A DNA stretch of 64,000 bases from Teretinema sp964641135 (lineage in GTDB: Bacteria > Spirochaetota > Spirochaetia > Treponematales > Treponemataceae), in NCBI GenBank assembly GCA_964641135.1, contig CAZXJV010000001.1:20707-84706 (forward strand), in the 5' to 3' direction. Shown here in pieces: positions 34,901 through 42,456 of the stretch. Below the pieces are notes generated by a model. It was not told the origin of the DNA and did not search any database. It saw only the letters and a list, made by a program, of their open reading frames with translations. Numbering within the stretch: position 1 is the stretch's first letter; each line of letters opens with the position of its first letter. The translations under genes were made by a program, and so were the position numbers.

Positions 34901-35539
34901 ATGCCGATACCCCGGCCCACCGCAGAACGTCTTGCACAGCTGTACCGCATCCTGACCCGCCGTGATACCCGGGAACCGACTGTCACCAGCAGTGAACTGG
35001 AAAACCTGACTGGCTGGCCCAGTCATACCATCCGCAAGGATATCTCCACTCTTTCTGCAGGCCATGATATCTCGACAACAAACGGATATGACACCGGCCG
35101 GCTTGCCAGCGCAATAGAAACAGCCCTTGGCCTTGCCGGAAACAGCTACCCATGCGCCCTTGTGGGTCTTGGCCGGCTGGGGTCCGCCTTTCTGGATTAT
35201 CCGGGCTTTGAAGGAACCGCTTACAGGATTGCCGCCGGTTTTGATTCAAATGTAAACCGGATCGAGATCCTGCGCGCCTCTTTTCCGCTGTATCCGGCTT
35301 TTAAAATGAAAGAGGTAATTCCCCGGCTCGGCATCGGCCATGCAATCCTGTGCGTTTCCGAGCAAACCGCCCAGGAAGCGGCAGCACGCCTTATAGACTC
35401 AGGCGTACGGGCCATTGTCAACTTTACCCCTGCAATCCTCTCGGTGCCTGGCGGCATCGAGGTTGAAAATGTATCTATACTGGACGCGCTCGGCACCCTG
35501 ACCGCCCGGCTCGCCGTACAAAAAGGAGAAGCGACATGA
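34901..35539 (+). CDS. rex: Redox-sensing transcriptional repressor Rex
   Basis: A 212-aa Rex protein. The N-terminal winged helix (about 1-75) contains SSELENLTGWPSHTIRKDIS. The NAD(H)-binding Rossmann domain starts at ALVGLGRLGSA (about 87-96) and ends with NFTPAIL and the ENVSILDAL signature. It senses the NADH/NAD+ ratio and derepresses targets when NADH is high. The ATG at 34901 follows AAGGAGG. Rex-like palindromes flank its promoter, and the TGA overlaps the serC ATG, so Rex probably controls serine synthesis in the same transcript. Confidence 0.94.
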   Translation: MPIPRPTAERLAQLYRILTRRDTREPTVTSSELENLTGWPSHTIRKDISTLSAGHDISTTNGYDTGRLASAIETALGLAGNSYPCALVGLGRLGSAFLDYPGFEGTAYRIAAGFDSNVNRIEILRASFPLYPAFKMKEVIPRLGIGHAILCVSEQTAQEAAARLIDSGVRAIVNFTPAILSVPGGIEVENVSILDALGTLTARLAVQKGEAT

Positions 35540-36648
35540 AAAGAGTGTACAATTTTTCTGCAGGACCTTCGATGCTGCCGCAGGCTGTCCTGGAGCGGGC
35601 CGCATCCGAAATGCTGGACTATAACGGCACGGGACAGTCTGTAATGGAAATGAGCCATCGATCCAAGGCCTACAAGCCGATCATCGACAAAACAGAAGCC
35701 CTCGTCCGGGAGCTGCTTGGTGTTCCGGAGAATTACAAGGTCCTGTTTCTGCAGGGCGGTGCAAGCCTTCAATTTGCCATGATTCCCATGAATCTTGCAA
35801 AAAAAGGCAAAGCCGCTTTCGTTGATACCGGTGTATGGTCCGACAAGGCCATCAAGGAAGCAAAGAAGTACCTTACAGTGGATGTTATTGCCTCATCGAA
35901 AGACAAGGCCTACAGCTACATTCCGGACGTCAAAAAAATAGAAGGTGACTACGACTATGCACACATTACCCTGAACAACACCATTGTGGGGACAGCATGG
36001 CAGCAGCTTCCCGAAACAGGCAACATTCCGCTGGTATGCGACGCGTCATCAAGCATCCTTTCTGAACCGCTGGATATCAGCCGGTTCGGCATCGTATATG
36101 CGGGCGCCCAGAAGAATCTGGCTCCGGCCGGCGTCACGCTGGTTATCATCCGTGATGATCTGATCCGCGGGTCAGAACACCCCGCAGGCGATCTGCCCGC
36201 AAGCGTACCGACAATGCTGCGCTATGATACCCACGCAAACGAGGGTTCAATGTACAACACTCCTCCCTGCTACACCATCTACATGATGGGCCTGGTACTC
36301 GAATGGATCAAGGCTGCAGGCGGAGCCGCCGGTATCGGCAAGATGAACCGTGAAAAAGCTGCCATCCTGTACGACTATCTGGACGCAAGCTCCTTCTATA
36401 AAGGAACGGCCGACAAGGCATGCCGCTCTCTTATGAACATACCCTTTGTAACAACCATCACAGACCAGGAAAAGGCCGATGCAATAAACAAACAGTTTGT
36501 AGCACAAGCTGAAGCCTCGGGACTGGTTAATCTGGCCGGACACCGCCTGGTCGGCGGCATGAGGGCATCGGTCTACAACGCCATGCCTGTTGATGGTGTA
36601 CGCGCACTGGTCGCCTTTATGGACGAGTTTGCAAAGGCTCACACCTGA
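35536..36648 (+). CDS. serC: Phosphoserine aminotransferase
   Basis: A 370-aa PLP enzyme that makes 3-phosphoserine from 3-phosphohydroxypyruvate and glutamate. It has YNFSAGPSMLPQAVLE, the MSHRSK stretch, LFLQGGASLQFAMIP, CDASSSILSEP and the PLP lysine in YAGAQKNLAPAGVT. The ATG overlaps the rex stop (ATGA). serA follows after 100 bp that carry a stem-loop (36669-36688). Full length, strongly conserved. Confidence 0.97.
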   Translation: MKRVYNFSAGPSMLPQAVLERAASEMLDYNGTGQSVMEMSHRSKAYKPIIDKTEALVRELLGVPENYKVLFLQGGASLQFAMIPMNLAKKGKAAFVDTGVWSDKAIKEAKKYLTVDVIASSKDKAYSYIPDVKKIEGDYDYAHITLNNTIVGTAWQQLPETGNIPLVCDASSSILSEPLDISRFGIVYAGAQKNLAPAGVTLVIIRDDLIRGSEHPAGDLPASVPTMLRYDTHANEGSMYNTPPCYTIYMMGLVLEWIKAAGGAAGIGKMNREKAAILYDYLDASSFYKGTADKACRSLMNIPFVTTITDQEKADAINKQFVAQAEASGLVNLAGHRLVGGMRASVYNAMPVDGVRALVAFMDEFAKAHT

Positions 36649-36668
36649 AGCACAGGCCTGACCAGAAA

Positions 36669-36688
36669 CGGGTAGAGCACACTACCCG
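36669..36688 (+). repeat. Intergenic stem-loop between serC and serA
   Basis: CGGGTAG-AGCACA-CTACCCG forms a 7-bp hairpin without a T-run. It may be an mRNA processing or stability element separating the two genes. Confidence 0.5.
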
Positions 36689-36748
36689 GTGAAAAAAATC
36701 CGGTGTTCTGCAGATGCAGGATTCCGGATCCAGTAAAGGAGCATACTG

Positions 36749-37970
36749 ATGTACAAGATTCAAACACTTAACAAGATATCGGCCGACGGCCTGGCACATT
36801 TTCCCCGCGATACCTACGAAATCGCCAGCGAAATCGTAAAACCGGATGCTGTTCTGGTCAGATCGGCAGAGATGCACGAGATGGACATTCCCTCCAGCGT
36901 AAAGGCAATCGCCCGGGCCGGTGCCGGTGTCAACAACATTCCTGTAGCGAAATGCACAGACAAGGGCATCGTTGTATTCAACACACCCGGAGCCAATGCA
37001 AACGCAGTAAAAGAACTGGTCATTGCTGCACTGCTTTTTTCCAGCCGTCCTGTCATTCAGGCCACAGCCTGGGCAAAAGGGCTTGCCGGCAAAGGCGATG
37101 AAATCCCCGACCTGGCCGAAAAAGGAAAAAGCCAGTTTGTCGGCCCGGAAATAAAGGGAAAAACACTTGGCGTAATCGGCCTGGGAGCCATCGGCGCCAT
37201 GGTAGCCAATGATGCCCTGGCCCTGGGTATGAACGTCATCGGTTTTGATCCCTTTATCTCTGTAGATGCCGCGTGGTCTTTATCACGCTCGGTTAGCAAG
37301 GCAGAAAGCCTTGACGCCCTGCTTTCAAAGGCGGATTACATCTCCATTCATGTTCCCCAGACTAATGAAACCAAGGGACTTATCAACTCAGACAAGCTGC
37401 GCATCATGAAAAAGGGCGTCCGGATACTGAATTTCGCACGCGGAGGTCTTGTAAACAATGCCGACCTTATCGCAGCGGTCAAGGAAGGAAAGGTTGCCTG
37501 CTTTGTAACCGATTTTACCGATGAAGAGCTTCTCAAACAGGATGGCGTTATCTGTCTTCCCCACCTTGGAGCCTCCACCCCCGAAGCCGAAGAGAACTGT
37601 GCGGAAATGGCTGTGCATCAGCTTGTCGATTTTCTTGAAAACGGAAATATCGTCAACTCGGTCAACTTTCCCAAGTGCCGCATTGATGGTCCGGTTCCGT
37701 CAAAAGGGGCCCGTCTGTGTGTAGCGAACCGCNNNNNNNNNNAATATCCCCAATATGATCGGACAGATTACCGGTGCCCTCGCAAGGGCAGGCCTGAACA
37801 TTGCATCAATGACCAACCAGAATCGTTCGGATCTGGCATATAACCTCATCGATATTGATAACTGTGTTGACGTTTCAATAATCGATACGATCAAGGCAAT
37901 AGAAGGTGTTATTACAGTCCGTCTTATTGAGGGAAACACCTGCACAATACCGTCCCACACAGAAGAATGA
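36749..37970 (+). CDS. serA: D-3-phosphoglycerate dehydrogenase, interrupted by a 10-N run
   Basis: The enzyme commits 3-phosphoglycerate to serine. The NAD domain carries GVIGLGAIGAMVA, the catalytic Arg in NFARGGLV, and His in LPHLGAST. After the N-run the ACT domain reads IPNMIGQITGALARAGLNIASM and ends ...PSHTEE. The Ns (37733-37742) break the frame. Leaving them out joins LCVANR directly to NIPNMIGQ, a normal ACT-domain entry, and gives 403 residues (404 codons). The 10 Ns therefore probably replace no real bases, or a multiple of 3. AAAGGAGCATACTG precedes the ATG. Confidence 0.93.
37733..37742. other. Assembly gap (10 N)
   Basis: Ten unknown bases inside serA. The reading frame on either side is consistent only with a gap of zero or a multiple of three bases. 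Confidence 0.99.
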
Positions 37971-38003
37971 TGCCATCCTGACACTCATTCCAGCCCTTCA
38001 ATC

Positions 38004-38036
38004 AGACCTCCGGATCAGATCCGGAGGTCTTTTTTG
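38004..38036 (+). terminator. Intrinsic terminator of rex-serC-serA
   Basis: A long perfect stem AGACCTCCGGATC / GATCCGGAGGTCT with a one-base centre is followed by a T-run at 38030-38035. Confidence 0.93.
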
Positions 38037-38099
38037 TAAAAAAAGACCAAAAAAAGTGTTTTTTTTATGAATTCTTCAGTATTTTTCGTTGCACCGGGC

Positions 38100-38128
38100 T
38101 TGAACAAGTTGATTGAGGTTACTATAGT
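38100..38128 (+). promoter_or_regulatory. Lytic transglycosylase promoter, TTGAAC-N17-TATAGT
   Basis: TTGAAC (38100-38105) and TATAGT (38123-38128) predict a TSS near 38135. That lies upstream of ATG 38151 and supports the longer, frameshifted reading of the gene. Confidence 0.55.
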
Positions 38129-38239
38129 TGCCTCGAAACCTTAGAAATGGATGGAGTATTTCGCAATTGACGCATTCAAACGCAAACAGTTACATCTACC
38201 AAAAAAAAGGTCATCCTGGGCCTCTTCCTCTTTGCACTT

Positions 38240-38929
38240 GTGGTGCTCACAGGACGGGTTCTGTATAACCAGTTCACATCGTTTTCTGTAAGCCTGTCCG
38301 ATCTGGACCAGGGCACTGAACTGGCCGGCATTTCACCTGAATTTTTTCACCGTGAGGCGATAGCAAGCGCCCGCACTGTTGACCCCAGCCTGACCCTGTA
38401 CCGTTCCGCCGCATCCCGCGCCGATGTTCTGTGGTTCTATACCCACATTACCGGCAGCGAGGAAATCAGCCGTGTTATTCTGGAAAATGCGAGCAAGAAC
38501 AATGTTCCGCCCTCGCTGGCCTTTGCACTCGCCTGGGCCGAAAGCAACTACCAGCCGATGGCAGTTGGCCGCAATGCAACCTCAATTGACCGCGGTTTGT
38601 TCCAGCTGAACAACAGGGCATTTCCCAAACTGACCGAGCGGGAGTTTTTTAACATTGAAACCAATGCACACTACGGCCTGTCTCACCTCAGTTACTGCCT
38701 TGATCTTTCCGGCAACGAAGTTGCAGCCCTTGCAATGTACAACGCCGGACCGACAAAGGTAGCCAACAACAACACCCCGCGCCGTACCCTTGATTATGTA
38801 TCCAAGATTTTGAACTACAAACAGGGACTTGAGCGACTGTTCAACCAGCAGGTTGCATCACGCTACCAGATTAACGGCTCCGAAGTCCATCCGCTCCCCG
38901 GCAGCACCCAGATCGCCGGCCGCAAGTAA
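38240..38929 (+). CDS. SLT-type lytic transglycosylase, N-terminus probably frameshifted
   Basis: A 229-aa visible frame with the goose-lysozyme-like SLT fold: PSLAFALAWAESNYQP (catalytic Glu), RGLFQLNN, ALAMYNAGP and TLDYVSKIL. It cleaves peptidoglycan at MurNAc-GlcNAc bonds. The GTG at 38240 would cut the transmembrane helix in half. Reading from ATG 38151 gives EYFAIDAFKRKQLHLPK in another frame that joins KVILGLFLFALVVLTG if the A8 run (38201-38208) had nine As. Either the sequence has an indel or the site slips. The total would be about 259 aa. Confidence 0.85.
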   Translation: MVLTGRVLYNQFTSFSVSLSDLDQGTELAGISPEFFHREAIASARTVDPSLTLYRSAASRADVLWFYTHITGSEEISRVILENASKNNVPPSLAFALAWAESNYQPMAVGRNATSIDRGLFQLNNRAFPKLTEREFFNIETNAHYGLSHLSYCLDLSGNEVAALAMYNAGPTKVANNNTPRRTLDYVSKILNYKQGLERLFNQQVASRYQINGSEVHPLPGSTQIAGRK

Positions 38930-38945
38930 TCGCCGGCCGCAAGTA
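38912..38945. repeat. Perfect 17-bp tandem duplication over the transglycosylase stop
   Basis: ATCGCCGGCCGCAAGTA occurs twice head to tail (38912-38928 and 38929-38945). The first copy supplies the last codons and stop. Since 17 is not a multiple of three, it is a recent-looking duplication with no coding effect beyond the stop. Confidence 0.95.
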
Positions 38946-38949
38946 ATCA

Positions 38950-38965
38950 GCGGCAAAAAAGCCGC
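38950..38965. repeat. Short stem-loop between convergent genes
   Basis: GCGGC-A6-GCCGC sits between the lytic transglycosylase and the GH5 gene. It has no U-tract on the plus side and is a weak 3'-end structure at best. Confidence 0.4.
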
Positions 38966-38976
38966 AGACCGGCAGC

Positions 38977-40869
38977 TTAGAGGCCGGTCAATTCAAACCG
39001 GGCACGGCCCGCTTCCTTAACGTAAATAAGGACTGTCTGCTTTTCCGGCATTTCTACCACGAGTGCATCCGGGCCTGAAAAGCTGACAGTCCATTTTTTT
39101 TCAAACCAGCAATCAGGAACATACACCTCGGTTGCAGGTCCCTGCTCGTCAGGGCTTGCCATATCTGCGCTCACGTCCCATTCCAGAACAAAGCTCCGAC
39201 GGTGCCTGTCAAATCGCATCAGCACGGGCAAGCCTGCCACTGCCGGCGCATACGGCCGGCAAAACCCGCGTACTGCCCGGGCAGAATCAGTTTCTCCGCA
39301 CCACACCGAAAGGTTTTCTCCATTCCAGCCGTCCCCGTCGGTACCGGTGTTTGACGCAGAATAATTCCACAGGGCAGCCGGCAGGAGGTTATCATCCAGC
39401 GCATCGTAATAAGCCCCAAGTGCATCCTCCGCCTTTGTATGACTTGTATCTGAAAGATGCCGTCCGCCATCAAGATCAAAGGGCACACCGAATTCCCCAA
39501 CCAGGGCCGGGATTCCCTCTGTGCGCGGACGTGAGGCAAGGCGAGCCAGCTGGGACCGGAAGCTGCGTTTTACCATAGACCGGCCCAACACCGGTCGACC
39601 GGTCTCGGCATCAGCACACAACCAGGGTCTCCATTTCTTGAACAGCAGCGTCATGCCGTCATACCAGTGAAACGCCTCCACAACACGGGGACGTTCAGCA
39701 TCCCGGGATGCATCTGCATCCCGGGAAGCATCTGCAGCCCAGGAAGCGCGGGCTTCAAAGGGAACCCCTTCAACAAAAAAGAGATAGTGTTTGTGCTTGC
39801 GCGAAAAGGCATCCATAAAACGCTTCTGGAAGGGTGCAAGACAATCCCGGCCAAAATCGAGTTCCCTGCCGTTTGGGCGGCAGAACCAGTCATCCTTTTT
39901 AACAACCGGCGTACCGTCCTGAACGGTCCAGACTCCCGCTTCCTGCCAGGGACATACCACCCCCTCCCTGAACAGGCGCACCCCGTCCGGATTCAGTATC
40001 TCTGTGCCGGCAGAAGGAACTGCACCTGCAAGGGCAACCCTGCGTATCTTCTGTGAAAAGCCGGATGCTGCGGCAATAGCCTGAAAGGCTGTCGGCACCG
40101 AACCGCGAGGACCGGTAATCCGGTGATGAGAGGATAGCGACGGCAAGCCGATAAACCCGTAATGCGGCTCATTCATGGTGCCAAATCCGGTTACCGCACT
40201 GCAGTCCTTTAGCCTGCGCGCAGTATGGCGCATGGCCTCAATATAATGATCCTGCAGCCAGTCCTGAACAGGTACACCGTCCGCGTACCGCCCCGGAGCC
40301 AGCAGGTTGCCTGCAAAAAACAAACTGAACAGTGTAGCAGCCCCATAACGCAGATTATTCATCTGCCAGCTCATGGGAATATAGCGCTCCCCCTGCCCGG
40401 TCAGTGTAAAGGCAGCACCGCATTCCTCCAGGCGTGCAGGATCAAAACCGGCAGCCTCCAGGGTCCACAGGGGAGCCCCGTCGCCGCCGGTCCACCGGCT
40501 CCAGCAGTCCTGATGAGGATCCACATATACTGCAATTCCATATTCACCGGCTTTCAACGCAATTTCGCGAAGATAGGCCAGATACTCTTCATCATATATG
40601 CCGGGTCCGCTGTGCTCAACGGCTTCCCAGGTAATTACCAGCCGGACAAACCGGAATCCCCAGCTGCGCAACCGGCTAAAATGCATATCCGCCTCGGCGA
40701 GCGGAAAGGGGCGACCGGTGAAGGAAACTTCACGGGAAAAAAAACTGCTTCCCGGCACAGCCGGCTGCTTGGAATCACCGCCAAGATTACATCCCCGCCA
40801 GATACATACCCGGCCGGCTGAATCGCGAATATGGATACCGTCTGTATTAAAAAGAGCTTCCTGCTTCAT
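38977..40869 (-). CDS. GH5 glycosidase of the endoglycoceramidase-related type, no signal peptide
   Basis: A 630-aa glycoside hydrolase, probably in the GH5 group that includes endoglycoceramidases and sterylglucosidases. Visible are CIWRGCNLGG, FRFVRLVITWEAVE, YVDPHQDCWSRW, the acid/base Glu in GTMNEPHYG and the nucleophile Glu in LVGEFGVPFD. The C-terminal part is a beta-sandwich-like domain. There is no signal peptide, so it should act in the cytoplasm on an imported or internal glycolipid or oligosaccharide. An Ala-Asp-rich insertion at 39698-39751 comes from an 18-bp repeat. GAGGGGAATGGC precedes the ATG. Confidence 0.82.
   Translation of the reverse strand: MKQEALFNTDGIHIRDSAGRVCIWRGCNLGGDSKQPAVPGSSFFSREVSFTGRPFPLAEADMHFSRLRSWGFRFVRLVITWEAVEHSGPGIYDEEYLAYLREIALKAGEYGIAVYVDPHQDCWSRWTGGDGAPLWTLEAAGFDPARLEECGAAFTLTGQGERYIPMSWQMNNLRYGAATLFSLFFAGNLLAPGRYADGVPVQDWLQDHYIEAMRHTARRLKDCSAVTGFGTMNEPHYGFIGLPSLSSHHRITGPRGSVPTAFQAIAAASGFSQKIRRVALAGAVPSAGTEILNPDGVRLFREGVVCPWQEAGVWTVQDGTPVVKKDDWFCRPNGRELDFGRDCLAPFQKRFMDAFSRKHKHYLFFVEGVPFEARASWAADASRDADASRDAERPRVVEAFHWYDGMTLLFKKWRPWLCADAETGRPVLGRSMVKRSFRSQLARLASRPRTEGIPALVGEFGVPFDLDGGRHLSDTSHTKAEDALGAYYDALDDNLLPAALWNYSASNTGTDGDGWNGENLSVWCGETDSARAVRGFCRPYAPAVAGLPVLMRFDRHRRSFVLEWDVSADMASPDEQGPATEVYVPDCWFEKKWTVSFSGPDALVVEMPEKQTVLIYVKEAGRARFELTGL
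39698..39751. repeat. 18-bp tandem repeat inside the GH5 gene
   Basis: Two near-identical 18-nt units (39698-39715 and 39716-39733) plus a diverged third encode the repeated ADASRD hexapeptide in a surface loop. Confidence 0.8.
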
Positions 40870-40934
40870 GCCATTCCCCTCTGCGCTTCCTGCCCGAACT
40901 CGATGCTTGTCAGCACCCTGCTAAAGCCGCCAAT

Positions 40935-40962
40935 AAAAAAAGGCCCCGTCGGGGCCTTTTTC
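40935..40962. terminator. Bidirectional intrinsic terminator
   Basis: Stem AGGCCCC-GTC-GGGGCCT (40941-40957) is bordered by A7 on one side and T5 on the other. It terminates the minus-strand EIIA gene before GH5. Confidence 0.9.
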
Positions 40963-40980
40963 AGCAAGTATGTTTCAAGG

Positions 40981-41427
40981 CTATTCTGTAAGAATGCGTA
41001 CAACTTCATTCTTGTCGTTTGACTTAAGAATCTCCTGTCGTTTTTCTGCACTTTTGAACAGCAAACTTACCTCGGCAAGGAACTGCAGATGCGGTCCGGT
41101 CTTGTCGATCGGCGACAGAGTCATGATAAAGATACGGCAGGGCTCCTGATCAAGCGAATCAAAGTCGACAGGCTTGTCGGAAATACCCATACACGCAACC
41201 AAATCCTCAACAGAATCTGTTTTACCGTGAGGGATAGCGATGCCATGCTTCATGCCGGTGGACATTTTGCGTTCCCGGTCCAGCACACAGGCCCGTGCGG
41301 CGTCCTTGTCTTTGACCTTTCCGGCCTTTACAAGTATATCAAGCAGTTCGTCAATGATTTCTTCTTTAGACGTACCCTTGAGATGAAGGTTGACTGTATC
41401 TGTAGTCAGCACTGTTTTAAGGTTCAT
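40981..41427 (-). CDS. ptsN: PTS EIIA domain protein (PtsN/fructose family)
   Basis: A 148-aa single EIIA domain with the phosphorylated His67 in GIAIPHGKTD. The length and absence of EIIB/EIIC fit the regulatory PtsN type rather than a sugar transporter. It would report PEP/nitrogen status through protein contacts. The promoter is 6 nt from the ATG, so translation is likely leaderless. Its neighbours (glycosidase, maltodextrin genes) suggest a carbon-control setting, which is inference. Confidence 0.88.
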   Translation of the reverse strand: MNLKTVLTTDTVNLHLKGTSKEEIIDELLDILVKAGKVKDKDAARACVLDRERKMSTGMKHGIAIPHGKTDSVEDLVACMGISDKPVDFDSLDQEPCRIFIMTLSPIDKTGPHLQFLAEVSLLFKSAEKRQEILKSNDKNEVVRILTE

Positions 41428-41433
41428 AGGGCC

Positions 41434-41462
41434 AGTTTACGGTCCTTCATGGGAAAAGTCAA
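41434..41462 (-). promoter_or_regulatory. ptsN promoter, TTGACT-N17-TAAACT
   Basis: On the minus strand TTGACT (41457-41462) and TAAACT (41434-41439) are followed by GGCCCT and the ATG. Confidence 0.65.
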
Positions 41463-41529
41463 GGATTAATTTCACCCCTTTTTTACAAAAAACACGCACT
41501 GCCGGAACAGCATCTGCTATACTCGGGTC

Positions 41530-41922
41530 ATGACAGAACTGGATAAATTTTATTCTGACGCTGAACGATTAACGAAACGCGCACTCAAACCGGACGTTTC
41601 CGGGCAATCCGGATTTTCTGCCGAACTGATCAGGCTGTTTATGCAGCGTGCCCCGGGGCTGGGCGATCTGCCGGCCGACCTTGCAGCCCTGTGGGAACAG
41701 CGCTATGCAGCTGTCTGCACCACCGATGAAGCCCGCAAGGCTGCCTGCGCCTGGTTTGCCTGCGCATTGTCCCTGCTGGACGGTCACATGGAACCGGACC
41801 AGGACTTCCCTGCACAGGACTGGCCGGACATACGCGACATCATTTCGACCGGCGCCGATGATATTGATATCAACATCCTTACCGATATAATGTCTGTCCT
41901 GGTCAGCCGCCGTAAAATGTAA
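41530..41922 (+). CDS. Hypothetical protein
   Basis: A 130-aa protein with no recognised family. It is predicted helical and acidic, with no signal peptide or membrane helix. A TATACT -10 (41518-41523) is exactly 6 nt from the ATG and there is no SD, the same arrangement as neighbouring promoters, which supports it being a real gene. Its -35 is poor. Confidence 0.7.
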   Translation: MTELDKFYSDAERLTKRALKPDVSGQSGFSAELIRLFMQRAPGLGDLPADLAALWEQRYAAVCTTDEARKAACAWFACALSLLDGHMEPDQDFPAQDWPDIRDIISTGADDIDINILTDIMSVLVSRRKM

Positions 41923-41940
41923 AAAATGAGATACTAACCC

Positions 41941-41969
41941 TTGACATACCGGCGGACAGATACGATATT
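41941..41969 (+). promoter_or_regulatory. Promoter of the orphan structured RNA, TTGACA-N17-GATATT
   Basis: A perfect -35 (41941-41946) and GATATT (41964-41969) predict a TSS near 41976, at the 5' edge of a long-range closing helix of the RNA. Confidence 0.65.
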
Positions 41970-41975
41970 GAAACT

Positions 41976-42275
41976 GTGAGGTAACAAAACCAGTGAACGG
42001 AAGCGGCCGAAGCACCGCTTCAAGGACGTTCTTACAAGGGTTCTGCCAAACCATGGGCAGTACAAGGGTATGCGAATTTGTTATGGAGGGCCGCCTATGG
42101 ATAACCCACCTGAATCACAGCGCCGGAGAGAAACCGGCGACAGACGTTAAGCGAACAGGCCGCCCCAGGGGGGCGGTAAACATAAAACGGGTCTAAGTCC
42201 CGCGAGCGGATGGCCCCGAAAAATACGGGGATTAAAAGACCCTTACAAGCCGGTTTTTATAACCGGCTTTTTTTT
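41976..42275 (+). ncRNA. Orphan structured noncoding RNA of about 300 nt
   Basis: The region between the hypothetical gene and malQ has its own promoter and intrinsic terminator but no plausible gene. Predicted pairings are a closing helix TGTGAGG (41975-41981) with CCTTACA (42241-42247); GAACG/CGTTC enclosing AAGCGG/CCGCTT (41995-42031); CTGCC/GGCAG (42043-42060); GGGTAT/ATAACCC (42066-42107); CGCCGG/CCGGCG (42121-42139); CCGCCCC/GGGGCGG (42160-42176); GGGTCT/AGACCC (42189-42242) enclosing CCCCG/CGGGG (42214-42230). No signature of RNase P RNA, tmRNA, SRP RNA, 6S RNA or a familiar riboswitch was found. It could also be a large cis-regulatory leader of malQ ending at an attenuator. Confidence 0.7.
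42247..42275 (+). terminator. Intrinsic terminator of the structured RNA
   Basis: Stem AAGCCGGTT-TTTAT-AACCGGCTT is followed by a run of eight Ts (42268-42275). Confidence 0.93.
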
Positions 42276-42350
42276 GTCTGCAAGCCTTTCCAGCGCATGT
42301 AATCCGGTACTACCCCCGGAATTCGGCTTTCTTTTTTGACTTTCCTGACT

Positions 42351-42432
42351 TATACTGAAAAGGTCCTTATGAAACTTCAGTTTTTTTAAGGTCTACCATC
42401 AGAAAACATACAAGCCGAGGTGACGCCGGCTT
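42351..42432 (+). promoter_or_regulatory. malQ leader with two hairpins
   Basis: A TATACT (42351-42356) without a good -35 lies about 100 nt before malQ. Downstream, ACTGAA/TTCAGT (42354-42381) is followed by T7, and AAGCCG/CGGCTT (42412-42432) by four Ts just before the Shine-Dalgarno. This looks like an attenuator, but no regulator is known. Confidence 0.4.
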
Positions 42433-42456
42433 TTGTATCTCATCCAGGAGGGGCAC

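Noticed and set aside
41993..42196. 67-codon open frame inside the structured RNA
   Set aside because: It has no ribosome site, overlaps several strong hairpins and shows no protein-like composition.
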